In this document: piece by piece, positions 8,445 to 19,245 of the stretch
Numbering within the stretch: position 1 is the stretch's first letter
Layout: each line of letters begins with the position of its first letter
Source of the DNA: Zoroaster sp. YZ-2022
Lineage: Eukaryota > Echinodermata > Asteroidea > Forcipulatida > Zoroasteridae
NCBI GenBank assembly: GCA_029582265.1
Contig: CM055816.1
Location: forward strand, 93,855,588-93,919,587
DNA: 64,000 bases
Reading direction: 5' to 3'
Notes under the pieces: model-generated
Told to the model about the DNA's origin: nothing
Databases searched by the model: none
What the model saw: only the letters and a program-made list of their open reading frames with translations
Translations under genes and position numbers: made by a program

Positions 8445-10210
8445 CAGTGCGTATCAAAAAAAAGGTAATCCGAATTCAGGGGGTTAATATGCCAAGGTTA
8501 TTTAGTTTGACAATTTACATGTAGTGTACCAAAGAAGAGGAACTCCTCAGCTTTCCATTGATACCTTTATTGACCCATTGCTGTCACACATGACCGAGTA
8601 CATTGTTATTGAAAATGACAAATTCAAATCGCATTTTTGCAAGTTTGGGTAATCAGTGCAAGGCAGGATAATTAGTGAAAGTCAGTATGATAAACCAGAT
8701 TTTCTTTAGGAATGACTAGACATTATTCAAGAAGAATCTCTTCTAACATTGCCCTTTTATGCACCCACACCTTCAACATGTCCACCTCCCCTTTCGACAC
8801 AAAGCTGACAGCGACGGAGCATGTCCTGCACTGCTCGTCTCACCATAGCCGGATTATTGCGTAAAGCATCCACTTCATTTCGAATACGGCCCTGCAATTC
8901 ATCAAGATCACGGGGAGGAGTTGCAAACACCTTGTTCTTCAAATGTCCCCAAAGGAAATAGTCACATGGTGCGAGGTCAGGTGATCTTGGTGGCCATTCC
9001 ACCTCATGGTTGACGGCGATGAATCGTTCGCCAAAGAGTTCCCTCAGACGATCTCGGACAGCGATAAGGCGATGTGCTGGGGCGCCATCTTGGGCCCACC
9101 AGAGTTGTCTGAAGACCCCACGAACCTGTCGCTCAAAGTGTTCCTGCAGCTGCGGTAAACGTTATCATTGAGCATCTGCAGATACATGTTACCATTGACA
9201 TTCCTTTGAAAGAAAAACGGTCCGATCAGCTGACCACTTCCACAAAGTCCTAACCAAACAGTCCACTTTTGTCGACTCATGTTAACCTCAACATTGAATT
9301 CTGGGGTGTCTTGCTGGTGCATATTCAAGAACATTATGCGTATTGACCTTGCCGTTCATGGAGAAAGCAGCTTCGTCGCCGATTACGAGATTCCGCAGAA
9401 AATTGACATCTCTCTCGGTACGGGCTATCAACCATCTGGCAAACGCCAGCCTTCTAGCAAAATCTCCTGGCGTAAGTTGATGTCGGATGAACTGATATGG
9501 ATGCTGGTGGAGGTCCAATCTCGTGATTCTGTTGAATGTCGCCGAAGGCAATCTCAGCCCATTTCGCCTTGCGCTGGTGTCCCTAGGATGCTCCAAAAGT
9601 TGCTGCCTTACTGCTGCAATGTTCCCTTCTGATCGCCCGGTGCGCCTCCTGCCAGAATTCCCCTTGTTGCGGTTGAGGCTAGTGCCATACTCTTGATATT
9701 TTCTAACATTCGCCCAGATGGTTTTGGCTGCTGGGGGCTCCCGTTCTGGGAAACGTTCCCTAAAGCATCGCGAGTTTGCTGCAAACTGTGAGTTTGGTGA
9801 AATGTTGTAATCACGAAAACTCGCTGTTCAGTCGTTAGTTGTACCATCTTTCCAACTACCTGTCCCTAAACCCAGGCCCTTCTTAAATACCCAACTTGAA
9901 GAAAAGGATGTCGTAACAGACGATTACCGCACCAGCTTAAAAATCTTACATAATCATCTAGGCAGTCAAGTGATGCGTCCATTTCAGACTGCCTTGAACT
10001 GATTACCCAAACTTGCAAAAATGCGATTTGAATTTGCCATTTTCAATAACAATGTACTCGGCCATGTGTGACAGCAATGGATCGATACAGGTATCAATGG
10101 AAAGCTGAGGAGTTCCTCTTCTTTGGTACACTACATGTAAATTGTCAAACTAAATAACCTTGGCATATTAACGCCCTGAATTCGGATTACCTTTTTTTTG
10201 ATACGCACTG
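8445..10210. mobile_element. Tc1/mariner-superfamily element with about 220-bp terminal inverted repeats
   Basis: It is bounded by TA (8443-8444 and 10211-10212), starting CAGTGCGTATC and ending GATACGCACTG. The inverted repeats are long: about 8445-8667 pairs with about 9988-10210 with few mismatches. They enclose one decayed transposase on the minus strand. It lies at the 3' end of the LINE, whose tail begins at 10213. Confidence 0.85.
8757..9847 (-). pseudogene. Tc1/mariner-type DDE transposase, frameshifted
   Basis: Pieces in different minus-strand frames line up as one transposase. An N-terminal helix-turn-helix-like region (MVQLTTEQRVFVITTFHQTH, from 9847) is followed by the first catalytic Asp in VIGDEAAFSMNG. 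The middle is WTVWLGLCGSGQLIGPFFF. The second Asp is in WWAQDGAPAHR and the third acidic residue in WPPRSPDLAPCDYFLWG. Between the second and third I count 36 residues and the third is Asp. That differs from DD34D mariner and DD34E Tc1 and may point to a divergent clade. At least three frameshifts separate the pieces, so this copy is dead. Confidence 0.8.
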
Positions 10211-12253
10211 TATATCCGCGCACATATCCACCCTGCTGGGCGCTCAAGGCGCGGAAACAAAGACAAAACATGAATACAAACAATATACAATGATAGCATA
10301 GGGAACAATTATGTACTGAGATACATGTACCTACAATGCAATTACAAATATACATCATCTTTGAAGAATTGTGACATAAGATGAGTTTTAAGCATCGACT
10401 TAAATCTAGTTATACTATGACAAGATTTGAGTGTAGTTGGAAGATGATTCCAGAGTCTCGGAGCCGCGACAGAAAAAGACCTATCACCCCAGTTCCGTTT
10501 TGAAGTTGGTTCCTTTAGGAGTGACATGTTGCTGGAGCGCAAATTGCGTGATGGAGTGTAGACTTTAAGCAGTTCAGAAATATAAATTGGACCAATGTTA
10601 TTCAAAGATTTGTGAACAATTAGCATAAGTTTAAAAACAATTCTCTGTGAAACAGGAAGCCAGTGGAGTTCTTTCAAGATTGGCGTGATATGGCATGATA
10701 TTCTGGACAAAGTCACAACACGAGCTGCTGTGTTTTGTATGTGCCGAAGACGAGATATTTGATTCTGCGGGAGACCGTAGAGGAGAGCATTCCCGTTATC
10801 GAGCCGTGATGTGACAAACGCATGTATTGTTCAGCAGCACTTTTATTCAAGTATTTCCTTATTGGGCTAATATTTCTGATATGAAATGATGATATGCGAA
10901 CAATGTTGGAGATTTGGGGTTTTAAAGTCATTGTCGAGTCAAATATAACACCCAAATTACGTGCTTGTGATGAGGGGGTTATCTGCGAGTCACCAATTGT
11001 AATAAATGGAAGAGAAACTTTAGACAATTGCTGACGTGATCCAAATAGAACAAATTATGTTTTTTCGTCGTTCAATTTCAGGAAGTTTTGTCTCATCTAA
11101 CTTCGAATCTCTTGAATACATTTCTCCAGTGTTGTAATGCAGGAATCGGCAGGTTCTGTTTACAATAATTGTGATATACTTAGCAAACACATCAATATTT
11201 TATTTTATTAGCGAAGTTGGTACTGGATCAAGTTCACATGATTTTGATGGCGATTTCATGATGAGTTTCTTGATCTCCGTAACATTAGTAGGCTCAAACA
11301 TAGACAGTCTACACTGTGGATCCTTGCGTGACGGTGTTTGTGATAGAATGGCAGGTACTGGGGGAAAACAACGACAGATATTCTCTATTTTTGTGACAAA
11401 AAAATGCATTTGCGAGGTCCTGATCGGAGTGTGTAGATGTAAGGACTGGAGTTTTGGGTTTATGAAGCAGCTTTTCAACAATGTTAAAGAGTTTTTTTCC
11501 TGATCGCCAGAGCTCTCTTCCACAAGAGATGAGTAGTGAGTTATTTTTGCCTGGTTAATCATGTTCTTCACAATATCACGTTGGTTACAGTATTCTTGCC
11601 GATGTACTCCAAGTTTCCCATTGTCACGCCATTTTCGCTCAAGTTGACGACGGATTTTCCTTGCAGCACGAATATCATCATTGAACCAGGGGGATTCAGA
11701 TTGTAGTTTAACAGTTCGAGTTTTTTGCGGAGCATGATCGTCCAAGATGTTACGAACAGTAGATTCAAATAGACTGACACAAGAATCCAGCTCACCATCT
11801 TCAAGCATTTCCAGTTGAGATTCAATATCATGACATAAATCTTTAATATTTACATTTTTCCAGTGGCGAGTAGTTACAGAAATTGTAGGTATGGGAGGTT
11901 TTTTAAAGTTCATATTTACCACGATTGCATAATGATTAGATAAGCCGGGATGGATATTTATATTCGAGACGATAGGTGAAGTATTTTCACGCGTTATCAT
12001 GAGGTCAAGACAGTGACCATATCGATGAGTGGGTGCTGTGCTGTGATGTGCTGGATAAGTCCATGAGCAGAGAGCAGATCTTTAAACTGATTTGCATAAT
12101 TGTTTGAAGTAATGTCCATATGAATGTTAAAATCGTCGGTTAAAATAATGTCAGATGGGTGCAAGAGATAATCCACAATTAATTTATCAAATTCCTGCAG
12201 AAAAATGGAGAAATTTACATGTTTACCATCAACATCCCTTTCTGGTCGATATA

Positions 12254-13309
12254 CAGTGTGTCTCCAAAAAAATGCAAACAAAATTTAACGGAATGCCAGA
12301 CGTAGAATGAGTAACCAGCATAGATAATATAGGTATAGTTTGAAAGATACAGCTTTCCACTTTAAAATGAGACATCAAACGTCCAAATCTGATAATTTTT
12401 GACAGAGTTATGAGTACTTTTCCAAGAGAGGTCAAATTGACGATGGGACCAAGTTTTTAAATGCAGTGATAATCGATTTTGTTTAGATGTGCAAGTGTTG
12501 CAATGTGGATGAACTGTTGATGATTACATCCCTTCCCCCTCAACATGCCCTCCCTCTCGCTCGATACACAGGCGACATCGTCTCTCCATGTCTCCCATCG
12601 CTCTCCTAACAACATCTGGAGTCTGCCGCAGGACGTCAATCTCAGCTGTTATTCTGTCACGGAGAGTCTGCAGGTCCGGAGGGGGAGTCGTGCACACCTT
12701 GGATTTCAAGTATCCCCAGAGGTAGAAATCACACAGTGTGAGGTCTGGAGATCTCGGTGGCCATTCATGCACATGATTCAACGCTATGACACGGTCTCCG
12801 AACGCTTCATGAAGGCGGTCTCGGACAGCCAGTAGACGATGAGCCGGAGCGCCGTCTTGAGCACACTTTTCAGTTTGTAAACATGTTTACTAGCTGAACA
12901 CACATGTCCAATTCCTAAACATCAATTTTCAATGGCTAAACGCTATCCGTCCTCATGCTAAAAATGTTTAGCATGTAAACATGTTTACAAACTGATAGCA
13001 AGAAAGTGTTTAGAATTGTGTTTACTCGCTAAACACATTTTTGTAGGCCAGGCAATTATCCACACAGAGGCAATTAGGCTACCTTTGTCCCAATGCCTAA
13101 AATTGAAAACTTGGTCCCATCGTCAATTTGACCTCTCTTGGAAAAGTACTCATAACTCTGTCAAAAATTATCAGATTTGGACGTTTGATGTCTCATTTTA
13201 AAGTGGAAAGGTGTATCTTTCAAACCATACCTATATTATCTATGTTGGTTACTCATTCTACGCCTGGCATTCCGTTAAATTTTGTTTGCATTTTTTTTGA
13301 GACACACTG
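12254..13309. mobile_element. Non-autonomous Tc1/mariner-like element nested in the LINE
   Basis: Flanked by TA (12252-12253 and 13310-13311), starting CAGTGTGTCTC and ending GAGACACACTG, with inverted repeats of about 200 bp. Inside, 12781-12524 (minus) encodes only the transposase C-terminus (WPPRSPDLTLCDFYLWGYLK) preceded by AQDGAPAHR. The rest is replaced by unrelated sequence. It is related to, but diverged from, the element at 8445-10210. Its insertion splits the LINE endonuclease reading frame. Confidence 0.82.
12871..12994. repeat. 124-bp segment with 20-bp inverted ends inside nested element
   Basis: CAGTTTGTAAACATGTTTAC at 12871-12890 is repeated exactly inverted at 12975-12994. 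Each arm contains the perfect palindrome GTAAACATGTTTAC. It sits where the transposase coding sequence breaks off, so it may be a small secondary insertion or filler DNA. No target duplication is visible. Confidence 0.55.
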
Positions 13310-13976
13310 TATATTAACAAGGCGAACAGATCTAGAGTTGCACGTTACCTCAGCATGCAGAGATTCAAATGTTGGGTAGTCAATGTTAACATTTTTCATA
13401 CTGACAGATAAACTGGACCTAAAGAGAAGTGCAACCCCTCCACCGGTCTTTATTGGTCTGGGGATATGATGGAGAGAGTAGCCAGCAGGAGTGCACTCGC
13501 GGGGTAGCAAGTCATCATCAGGTTTAAACCATGTATCGGATATATATAGCAACAAATCTCCAAATTGTTTTAAGTACAAAGTCAACAAATTTATCCAATT
13601 TGTTACATATGGATTGAGTATTCAAGACACAGAGCTGAAGTTTAGACTCATCATGAACATTTGGAGTTGAAGTTATGCCAATGTCACTTGTTGATGTGGT
13701 TAAGTTTACTGTATGTTGGGGGTTGGTGAGGCCGGAGTGCTAGTTGTGTAAGTCTGTCCATTCTACGGCGACCAGCTTTTTTACCTCTATGTGTGCGGCG
13801 GTATGTTTGGAGTTGATTGGCAAGTATTCCAAGACAGTTCAATTGACTCAATGCTGAATAAGATAGAACTGCATCAGTACATGGACAGGAGCATTGCGAA
13901 GATTGAGTAGTTCATTGCGGCTATAGGAAATTTTATGGAGCTGAGTGGCGTTTGTGGGTGTGTTGTTCGGTGTTTC

Positions 13977-14003
13977 AGGTCCAGGGTTTGGGTTTATGTC
14001 ACC
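13977..14003 (-). other. 2A-like ribosome-skipping motif in LINE leader
   Basis: The minus strand encodes GDINPNPGP, preceded by LLIS. This fits the D-x-(E/N)-x-N-P-G-P pattern of 2A-like peptides reported in several non-LTR retrotransposons. It would separate the leader from the endonuclease/RT protein co-translationally. Confidence 0.55.
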
Positions 14004-14069
14004 AGAAATTAAGAGTTCCAGGTGAAAGGTGGCAGATGAATTATTATAATATGATATAGGACAACTCAA

Positions 14070-15365
14070 AAATTTAAGATGGCGGATTTGTTGTTTTTAT
14101 GTAGTGTACAAGCTGTAGGTTGCATGCTGTAGTTATATTCTAAAGATGAGTCATTGAGACACAATGGTCCGGATAGCAGAATAGAAGAGATTAGAATAAA
14201 CAGAATGTAGACCTCCAAAAAGCTTGTGGTCAAGCTACATGTTATAATCTAAGTCAGGGTTGACTGCACAAATAAAATTAAGAAACAAGTGTGTATCCAC
14301 AACACAGTAAAATGTTACAGCAGAGACAGACAAAATACAACAGTTTTTCACTTATTATAAGAAAACAAAATCAATACTCACATAAAACGTCCAGTAGATT
14401 CCAGGTGTAATAAGAAATCCACTAGTATAAAAATGAAGACAAACTTGTAGCTACAAAACACTTACTTAGCACAAAAACTAGAGAGCTGTTATGAGTGGCT
14501 GCTTGTTAGGCGCTCATTCACTTACACAAATAGTTACGGTCATACTCTTGTAAAATGTTGTAGAAGGCGCGAAAACCCCATAATTTGTTGGCGCCATTTC
14601 TTCAGGTTGCTGTACTTCAATAGTCTGCGGGTTGGTTTACCAATATGCTTAAATGTTTGTCTGGTGCTACTGATATAGATAGACATGTGGCCCCACAGTG
14701 TATTAACAATAAATATTCTAACATGATTTATACAAGAAAATATTTCCAAGTAATTTTATTATTCAACTTAAATTATTGGTGACGCAATACTGGCTGTATT
14801 ATTACCTATCTATTTTGGAAATGGAATGACCCAACGCAAACCGTCCGATCGACCTTTCTTTTTTTGCAACGCTATGGAAAGCCACCAATGCACATACATT
14901 ATAGGCCTATATCTATCACCAGGCTGTACAAATTTTCAGAACTTATTTAAAACAATGTTGAATCTATGGGAAATAAACAAACCAGAAGTGTGGTATATTT
15001 TGTTTCAATAGAAAGTGTATAAACATGTTGATTTTGGTCACAGCGTCTGTCAAGACGATTGGATATTTTGTACACATTTGACCGTCCATATAAATACGCG
15101 GGGACGACGCGATGTCGATTACATCTCTCTTGTCGTGGAAAATCGCCATCTTTGCGTTGCACGGCCGTTGTTTGCATGCTGTATGTGTTGAATGTGTGCC
15201 AGTCTACAAGTACAGTCTCAAAAGTTTTCATCGTTTTAAAAGGTAACGCATAACATTAATCGTTTGCATAGTGACAGCAATAGATTGGCAATTCTTATGT
15301 GATTGTTGTAGACTTTTTGTTTAACGAATATTAAGTAAGACTAAGCTGACTGAGAGTGATATTAA
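14070..15365. other. Spacer between LINE and Harbinger element
   Basis: Probably contains the LINE 5' untranslated sequence up to about 14.5 kb, then AT-rich DNA. Short open frames on both strands show no domain. Confidence 0.4.
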
Positions 15366-15594
15366 GGCCCGTATTCTAAGACGTTCCTCGACTCACACTC
15401 ACTGAGGAACTCCTCATCCTCACTAAGGACCACCTCATACTCATTGAGGAGAAGGTGCTACTCACTGAGTGCGAGGTCGACTTCACATATTTTCCATTTC
15501 AAAGACCTCCCTCTTCCTCAAGTAAGTGTTCCTCTGTGAGTAAAGCTTGAGGAAGGGCAATACCTGCCTTGAGTCTTCCTCAGTCAGTCTAAAC

Positions 15595-16638
15595 ATGGCG
15601 TTTCTGTGGTTACAAAGACATGAAGATGTAGAAATTTTACAAGGATTTGGGAGACGGCCTAGGAGGATTCCTAATTTTGACTACAATGTGTATGATGAGG
15701 AGGAGTTCCGACAAAGATACCGTTTGACCAAGGATGCGTTTTATGAGTTGTTGGATATCATAAGGCCGAATTTGCTACCACACAATAACCGTGGGAGACC
15801 TATTCCAGTAGACTTGCAGCTGATGTTGACATTGCGCTTTTATGCTACAGGGTCATTTCAGTTAGCGTGTGGTGATTTGTGTGGAATTTCACAATCATCA
15901 GCAAGCAGGATAATCAAGAAGGTTTCTACAACAATTGCGCGATTAAAAAACAGATACATTACATTTCCTGAGGGTGTCATGCTCCAGCAGGTGAAGGTGG
16001 ATTTTTGGAGGATCGGCCGGATTCCGGGAGTTGTGGGTGCAATTGATTGTACCCATGTACAAATCCCTTGTCCTGGAGGGGCTAATGGTGAACTTTTCAG
16101 GAACAGAAAGGGTTACTTTTCTATTAATGTGCAGGGAGTGTGTGGCCCAAATTTGAAAATTCAAAACATTGTTGCTAGATGGCCAGGGAGTGTTCATGAC
16201 TCTAGAATTTTTGACAACAGTAGACTGTGTGCGCAGTTTGAACATGGACAAATTAATGGATTACTACTAGGAGATTCTGGTTATGCTTGTCGTCCATATT
16301 TGCTGACCCCTCTGCTTGCTCCTCGTACTCATCCGGAACGGAGATACAACGTTGCACATATCCGTACGAGAAACACAGTTGAAAGGACATTTGGTGTATT
16401 AAAACGGATGTTCCCATGTTTGAAGATGTCTTTGCGCACAAAATTATCAACGACATTGACGATCATTGTAGCCACAGCTGTGCTGTATAACTTCGTGAGG
16501 GGACGCAAGGACCCAATTCCTGATGAGGAGGAATCTGAAACTGATGATGAGGATGACGATGAGGCATTGCACCACCCAGTCATGGGTCTGGGGAATGCAA
16601 CCCGACATGCAATGATTCAACAACATTTCACTGATTAG
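15595..16638 (+). CDS. Harbinger (HARBI1-like) DDE transposase
   Basis: A 347-residue protein of typical Harbinger length. The frame is open from 15547, but the ATG at 15595 (MAFLWLQRHEDVE, good Kozak context) fits the family. An N-terminal helical region includes FRQRYRLTKDAFYEL and a helix-turn-helix-like CGISQSSASRII. The DDE nuclease follows: first Asp in GAIDCTHV, second in LLGDSGYA, Glu in NTVERTFGVLKRMF. An acidic tail (DEEESETDDEDDDE) follows. With the Myb-like partner at 16963-17832 it would bind subterminal repeats and cut the element out in the nucleus. There are no stops or missing catalytic residues, so it may be active. Host-domesticated HARBI1 is unlikely because inverted repeats and a partner gene are present. 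Confidence 0.93.
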   Translation: MAFLWLQRHEDVEILQGFGRRPRRIPNFDYNVYDEEEFRQRYRLTKDAFYELLDIIRPNLLPHNNRGRPIPVDLQLMLTLRFYATGSFQLACGDLCGISQSSASRIIKKVSTTIARLKNRYITFPEGVMLQQVKVDFWRIGRIPGVVGAIDCTHVQIPCPGGANGELFRNRKGYFSINVQGVCGPNLKIQNIVARWPGSVHDSRIFDNSRLCAQFEHGQINGLLLGDSGYACRPYLLTPLLAPRTHPERRYNVAHIRTRNTVERTFGVLKRMFPCLKMSLRTKLSTTLTIIVATAVLYNFVRGRKDPIPDEEESETDDEDDDEALHHPVMGLGNATRHAMIQQHFTD

Positions 16639-16775
16639 AATGAAGGTATGTTTACATTTTTAATCATACACATGATTAGCCGTCCTTAACATAAATTGAC
16701 ACAATTACACAATACTCTTGAAAATTATACTATCTGTGGTCGTTGCCACTACTGTGCTTTCGTCTGCAGCGTCTA

Positions 16776-16947
16776 TGGAAGCATAATTGTGTCATTTTCG
16801 CCTTATCCCCAGATAAGGCGCGTTAACCTAGGATAACGCTGGCCTTATCTGGGGTTTACAAACGTAAACCCCAGATAAGGCAGCGTTATCCTATAGGTTA
16901 ACGCGCCTTATCTGGGGATAAGGCGAAATGACACAATTATGCTTCCA
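16776..16947. repeat. 172-bp near-perfect hairpin between the two Harbinger genes
   Basis: The left arm starts TGGAAGCATAATTGTGTC (16776) and the right arm ends with its complement (16947). The arms are about 83 bp with a handful of single-base differences and a loop of a few bases. TA flanks both sides. Within each arm are smaller palindromes (CCTTATCCCCAGATAAGG). It lies in the 324-bp gap between the transposase stop and the end of the convergent Myb gene. Best read as a fold-back MITE with TA duplication; a role in transcript ends is possible. Confidence 0.75.
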
Positions 16948-16962
16948 TAAGCGTCCAATGGG

Positions 16963-17832
16963 TTAAGGTGTTTCATTAATCTTAGCAATCTTGGCTGACC
17001 AGTATTTGTGCTGCAGGTCAAGAACCTCTAGTTTTCGTTTGTGTTCTTCATTCATGTTTTCGGATTTCTTCCTTAACATTTCCAATTCCAAAACATGTTG
17101 CTCTGCTTGCATTTTCAGAACTGTCGATTGTGCCTCCGACATCGTCGATGTACGTGCCATAACAGCAGCTTTCACTGTAGACTTTCCTCGGACAGACTTT
17201 TTCGGGATAACCACAGCATTTGACACATCAGTATCGGTGTCTGTATCATGACGAACTTTATCTGCAAAGCAAGAAAATGTTGCCATCTGTATTTAATTTG
17301 TTGATCAATTAGTGCAGCAATTAAAAAAATGATTAAGAAAATGTTCCTCGTTTTAAAATTGTTTGGGGGAATGTCATGTTTCACAATACCATTGCATGCT
17401 TACTTTACTCTTCAGACTTCTATTAAAAAAAAGGAACCTACCTTTTTCGGTGTGATTATCGCCGTCATCATCAAATTCGTTTTCCAGGCTTTGGATTTGA
17501 GCTGGTATAATTGATGCAATAGCTTGGGCTTGTTCATCAGGCTCAGTGTCCTTCTTACCGCCACCAGTCAATTTGGTTTCTCTTGCGTCCTTTCCCAGAA
17601 CCTTTTTAGCACGACTTTTGATGTTGTCCCAACACTTTTTCAACTTTTTGACATCCCGTTTCACAACCCCATGTTGAGAATTGAAATTGTCAGCCACTTT
17701 TATCCATGCTTCACTCTTGGCTTTTATACATTTGTAATCATTTTTTTTGCTTTCCAATGTTTCTTTATATTTATCAACCAGTTCGATAAGTATTGACTTC
17801 TCAAGCTCCGAGAAGTACTGCCTGTTTGACAT
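16963..17832 (-). CDS. Harbinger accessory Myb/SANT-like DNA-binding protein (two exons)
   Basis: Exon 1 is 17832-17442 and exon 2 is 17261-16963, joined by GAAAAAG|GTAGGT and TTTGCAG|AT. The phases match and give 229 residues. Residues about 5-85 form a Myb/SANT-like (MADF/MSANTD-type) domain: FSELEKSILIELVDKYKE, AWIKVADNFNSQ, KKLKKCWDNIKSRAKK. The centre is acidic and the end is a coiled coil (MQAEQHVLELEMLRKKSE). In this superfamily the partner recruits the transposase to DNA and aids nuclear import; assignment to this copy rests on family and position. The gene is convergent with the transposase, inside the same inverted repeats. All residues are open, so it appears functional. Confidence 0.85.
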
Positions 17833-18251
17833 GGTTCCTACACTGGTAGTGGGTACACAGAGAACGACCAGGCCGACCTAGATCTTTTTGAATGTGCAAT
17901 GTATAACAGGGCCGGTGCTACCAAGGCAATTGGTCTGACCTTTCATTGTTCATTCATGGTTATGTGATTTTGGATAATGAAAGGTTGGACCTGTGTGATG
18001 TAGATTCCACATTATCATTTTTATAACTTGTTGTTCAATAGCCAGCACAAGTCATAACAGTGCAGGCTGACCTCAATCAATTGCAACTTGAGGAATGTCT
18101 TTGAATAACAAAATGTCATTATTCCCGTAAGGTTGAGGTATACCTCAATGAGGGCGAGGTAGACCTTCTCCTTTTCCTTGAGTTACACTTGAGTCCTCCT
18201 CACTGGAGTGTGAGTGGAGGATGACGTTGAGTGATGTCTTAGAATACGGGC

Positions 18252-18474
18252 AATAGACTCTGAGTCTGAGTGAGGTGAGAGCTACCGTTACTCAATAGCG
18301 GATAGTTTTGGGCATGCGTCTATTGTGTAGCATTGTTTTGATAACGTCGGGCTAACTATTGGCTAGTCTTAAGCCTATAGATTATAACTATACCTAACGT
18401 CACGTAAGCGTTAGACTCGGTAGGCCTTGTCATAACGGTAGTCTTCCATGCAGTAATTTTCCAGTGTCCAGTGC
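18252..18474. other. Spacer downstream of Harbinger element
   Basis: Unique-looking sequence, no feature recognised. Confidence 0.4.
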
Positions 18475-19245
18475 ATGTTATACATGTACATGGCCTATAG
18501 TGCATACAATTATTTTATTTTGAATGTATATACATGTGAAATTTGTGGCATTCCAACACACTCCCTGAGAGCCTACTGTTATCATTTGAAACTTCATAAA
18601 ATTTACCAAATTATCAATTTCCCTGTGCTGCACCAGACTGTACAAGGAATTTGTTTTAAATACGAGTCACTAAAAAGCCATATTCATCGTAACCACCCCT
18701 CTGCTACGACCAGTGTTACATCAGGTTCAGAGAATCACAATCTTCATTCCGATCTCATTTGTCAAGTACTCAATTGTGGTAGAAAATGTAAAGAATTTGT
18801 AGAATTCCAAACACATCTTCGTTCCCATATTGTTAGAGGAGAAGAGATTCAGTGTCCATACAAAGATTGTCTGAACAGATTTTCCAAAAAATCTTCATAC
18901 ACTGCACATTCATCTAGAAATCATAGAAACTATTCTCCAGGATCTAACATTAGTGTAACATTTGAAAATGATGTGTTGAGCCTAGATGATAGACCTACAT
19001 GTAGCTCTGGATTTGCGAATAATCTTGAAGAAAGTGACCAAGAACAAGAGGAGTTTGACAGTCTTGAAGTTGAAAAATGTGAAGAGCAATACACTGCAAA
19101 CTTTGCTTTATTTTACTTGAAGCTTCAGGCACGTGTCTGCTTCCATCTTCTATAATTCAAACCGTCATCTCTGAATTTCAGACTGTACATGACCTTGAGC
19201 GTGATTTTACTTCTCAGAGAATAACAAGAGAAACTGGAAGAGCTT
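18475..19245 (+). pseudogene. C2H2 zinc-finger protein of an expanded invertebrate/fish family, frameshifted
   Basis: The open frame 18475-19155 encodes three or four C2H2-like modules: CEICGIPTHSLRAYCYHLKLH, a decayed ICFKYESLKSHIHRNH, CQVLNCGRKC..FQTHLRSH and CPYKDCLNRFSKKSSYTAHSSRNH. An acidic stretch follows, then ALFYLKLQA. In homologues I remember, LFLLKLQ is followed by an LLPASxIQ-type motif. Here that continuation (LLPSSIIQTV) lies in the next frame from about 19137 to a TGA near 19245, so there is one frameshift. The N-terminus MLYMYMAYSAYNYF probably reads through intron sequence, and the true exon may start near YTCEICG. Function unknown; likely nucleic-acid binding. Confidence 0.6.

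Larger units (their letters stand above)
10213..14069 (-). mobile_element. CR1/L2-like non-LTR retrotransposon, internally deleted, minus strand
   Basis: Read from 14069 down to 10213 the parts come in LINE order. First a 5' 2A-like motif and then an APE endonuclease (ISDTWFKPDDD, TGGGVALLF; after the nested insertion, ILTDDFNIHMD). The connector follows (SPWFNDDI, then the RT start LDPVPTSLIK). Then the RT 3' half (FLKLNDEKT, NLGVIFDS), the C-terminal ELHWLPVSQRIVFK and the RSFSVAAPRLWN block, and a 3' tail with GCGCCTTGAGCGCCCAG. About the middle third of RT is missing near 11.17-11.20 kb. The 12254-13309 element splits the endonuclease. A second, 5'-truncated tail is at 49735-50160. Confidence 0.82.
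10342..14069 (-). pseudogene. APE/RT polyprotein of CR1/L2-like LINE, decayed
   Basis: The ORF is spread over several frames. The leader with the 2A-like sequence is at 14069-13848, then a stretch with stop codons. The endonuclease is at 13588-13310 and 12251-11997, the linker and RT start at 12000-11200, RT palm-to-thumb remnants at 11105-10713, and the C-terminal domain at 10713-10342. APE supplies the target nick and RT copies the RNA at the nick; here both are interrupted and the RT YxDD box falls in the deleted part. The clade is uncertain: the HWLPV...RIVFK and LRSS C-terminus occurs in CR1, L2 and related Jockey-group LINEs. Confidence 0.75.
15367..18251. mobile_element. PIF/Harbinger DNA transposon, two-gene
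   Basis: The ends match as inverted repeats: GCCCGTATTCTAAGAC at 15367-15382 and its complement ending at 18251. Both subterminal regions are rich in CTCACT/CCTCA motifs. Inside, convergent genes encode the DDE transposase (plus) and the Myb/SANT-like protein (minus), both uninterrupted. The expected 3-bp TWA target duplication is not clear from the flanks (TTAAG and AATAG), so the exact outer base is uncertain. Confidence 0.85.

Noticed and set aside
16253..16583. Minus-strand ORFs inside the Harbinger transposase
   Set aside because: Antisense shadows of the transposase; the Ser-rich stretch is the complement of its acidic tail.
15367..18251. Domesticated HARBI1/NAIF1-type host gene pair
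   Set aside because: Inverted terminal repeats bracket both genes, which fits a mobile element better than host loci.
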